Shown: in pieces, positions 5,769 to 6,572 of the stretch
Numbering within the stretch: position 1 is the stretch's first letter
Layout: the number at the start of each line of letters is the position of its first letter
Assembly: GCA_023258655.1 (NCBI GenBank)
Contig: JALQWO010000096.1
Location: 1 to 6,572 of the forward strand
Direction of reading: 5' to 3'
Length of the DNA: 6,572 bases
DNA from: Bacteroidia bacterium
Lineage (GTDB): Bacteria; Bacteroidota; Bacteroidia; NS11-12g; UBA955
The notes under the pieces: generated by a model
Databases searched by the model: none
Told to the model about the DNA's origin: nothing
What the model saw: only the letters and a program-made list of their open reading frames with translations
Translations under genes and position numbers: made by a program

Positions 5769-6572
5769 TCCGCGCTTCTGTAGGCATTCTTCAATGATTT
5801 TTACAATGGTTTCTGTGGCCTGTGGCTTGGCAATGCCTTTCAGTTTTTCTTGCATTTCTGCCCTTTTTTTCGTATCTTTTATCAACGACAAAGTCTCGGT
5901 AATCAGCGCCTCCGGCGCTGATTTGTCGGTGACCAATATCGCGGCGCCCAAATCACTCAGTACCCGCGCATTCGTCGTTTGGTGGTCGTCTGTCACATTT
6001 GGCGAAGGCACCAAAACTGCCGGCCTGCCCACCACAGCAATCTCCGAAATCGATATCGCCCCGGCCCGCGAAATCACCACATCGCTGGCCAAATAGGCCT
6101 CGTCCATTTCGTAAATGAAAGGTGCATGATAAATCCGAGGAGATTCTACCCCGCCAAATACTTGCGGATGATCCGAGATTCGCTGGTTGATGGCCTCTCC
6201 GTGCGATTTGGCGAATGGCAATCCCATCTGCCAAATCACCTGCACACCCGCCTCTCCCAGTGCGACCAAGGCGGCAAAAACAGCCTCGTTGATGGTTCGC
6301 GCACCCAAACTGCCCCCAGTGATGAAAACCACGGGCATGTTGGGATTCAAGCCAAAATGCTCACGGGCTTTCTGGCGATTTGTTTCGGTATCCTTCAGCG
6401 GCAACGCGATGATGTTCTGTCGTACCGGATTCCCTGTAAAACTCCATTTTCCCGCAGGAAAGAACTTGTCCATCTGAGGAAATCCGCAGCAAATGTGCGC
6501 GGCCTTGCCTGCCACCAACCTGTTTGTGAGACCGGCAAAACCGTTTTGCTCCTGCAATAGGGTGGGGTAGCC
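5766..6572 (-). CDS. murG: MurG, undecaprenyl-diphospho-MurNAc-pentapeptide GlcNAc transferase (5' end outside window)
   Basis: MurG transfers GlcNAc from UDP-GlcNAc to lipid I to make lipid II on the cytoplasmic membrane face. The window contains the last 268 residues; the frame stays open to the right edge (GYPTLLQEQNG...), so roughly the first 100 residues of a family of about 360 are missing, and the TTG at 6557 is internal. Visible: the LLQEQNGFAGLTNR segment ending the N-terminal domain, the TGNPVR linker, then the C-terminal donor-binding domain with GGSLGA (fragment residues 86-91), HAPFIYEMDEAY (149-160), SRAGAISISE (168-177) and the VPSPNVTDDHQTTNA box (188-202). These match the glycine-rich and UDP-GlcNAc-binding loops of MurG. 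It runs into murC with a one-base overlap. One of the 10-3-10 hairpins and another stem-loop lie inside it. Confidence 0.96.
   Translation of the reverse strand, partial: GYPTLLQEQNGFAGLTNRLVAGKAAHICCGFPQMDKFFPAGKWSFTGNPVRQNIIALPLKDTETNRQKAREHFGLNPNMPVVFITGGSLGARTINEAVFAALVALGEAGVQVIWQMGLPFAKSHGEAINQRISDHPQVFGGVESPRIYHAPFIYEMDEAYLASDVVISRAGAISISEIAVVGRPAVLVPSPNVTDDHQTTNARVLSDLGAAILVTDKSAPEALITETLSLIKDTKKRAEMQEKLKGIAKPQATETIVKIIEECLQKRG
5901..5923. repeat. Perfect 10-3-10 inverted repeat in murG (third of three)
   Basis: The arms AATCAGCGCC (5901-5910) and GGCGCTGATT (5914-5923) are exact reverse complements around TCC. It encodes the MurG segment SAPEALI, in the weakly conserved region near the C-terminus. 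Its geometry equals that of the two murC hairpins, but its sequence differs from both. Confidence 0.8.
6205..6237. repeat. 8-bp plus 4-bp stem-loop in murG
   Basis: GATTTGGC (6205-6212) pairs perfectly with GCCAAATC (6230-6237). Inside, after two unpaired bases on each side, ATGG (6215-6218) pairs with CCAT (6224-6227) around a 5-base loop. It lies over the codons for IWQMGLPFAKS of MurG. No T-run follows. Confidence 0.6.

Noticed and set aside
5377..6096. 239-codon plus-strand open frame spanning the murC/murG junction
   Set aside because: Antisense to two well-supported genes, with no domain-like sequence; it arises from GC-rich codon use.

Overview
The window comes from a bacterial chromosome, most likely Bacteroidota. 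It holds the 3' half of a division and cell wall (dcw) cluster. Five genes lie on the minus strand in the order murG-murC-ftsQ-ftsA-ftsZ, transcribed from high to low coordinates. Four things point to Bacteroidota: murC is followed directly by ftsQ, with no murB or ddl between them; FtsZ continues about 43 residues past its C-terminal peptide and ends in LHDNVD; none of the five starts has a convincing Shine-Dalgarno sequence; and the ftsA and ftsZ leaders are A-rich. The genus cannot be told from the sequence; a Saprospiria- or Chitinophagia-like lineage is only a guess.

Layout: positions 2-328 (+) carry the C-terminal end of a GT4-type glycosyltransferase whose beginning lies outside the window. 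Positions 329-452 form a short convergent junction with a strong intrinsic terminator for the ftsZ side and a weaker candidate for the glycosyltransferase side. Then come ftsZ (453-2030), ftsA (2052-3464), ftsQ (3510-4343), murC (4318-5766) and murG (5766 to the window end, 5' end missing). The minus-strand genes overlap or lie within 45 bases of each other, and no terminator was seen between them, so they look like one transcription unit ending at the 400-430 terminator. No intergenic stretch exceeds 300 bases, and no RNA gene, insertion sequence or CRISPR array was seen.

How the genes work together: MurG makes lipid II at the membrane. MurC adds L-alanine to UDP-MurNAc earlier in the same pathway. 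FtsQ is the bitopic scaffold of the divisome, FtsA tethers FtsZ to the membrane, and FtsZ is the ring-forming GTPase. The glycosyltransferase is probably an unrelated neighbour, for example from surface polysaccharide synthesis.

Gene content is ordinary and I see no new multi-gene system. The most unusual signal is at DNA level. murC and murG carry three perfect inverted repeats of identical geometry (10-bp arms around a 3-base loop) but unrelated sequence, at 5424-5446, 5578-5600 and 5901-5923. Two further strong inverted repeats lie nearby, at 5049-5101 and 6205-6237. The FtsZ tail beyond the usual C-terminal peptide and a 15-bp tandem repeat in the FtsZ linker also deserve a second look.
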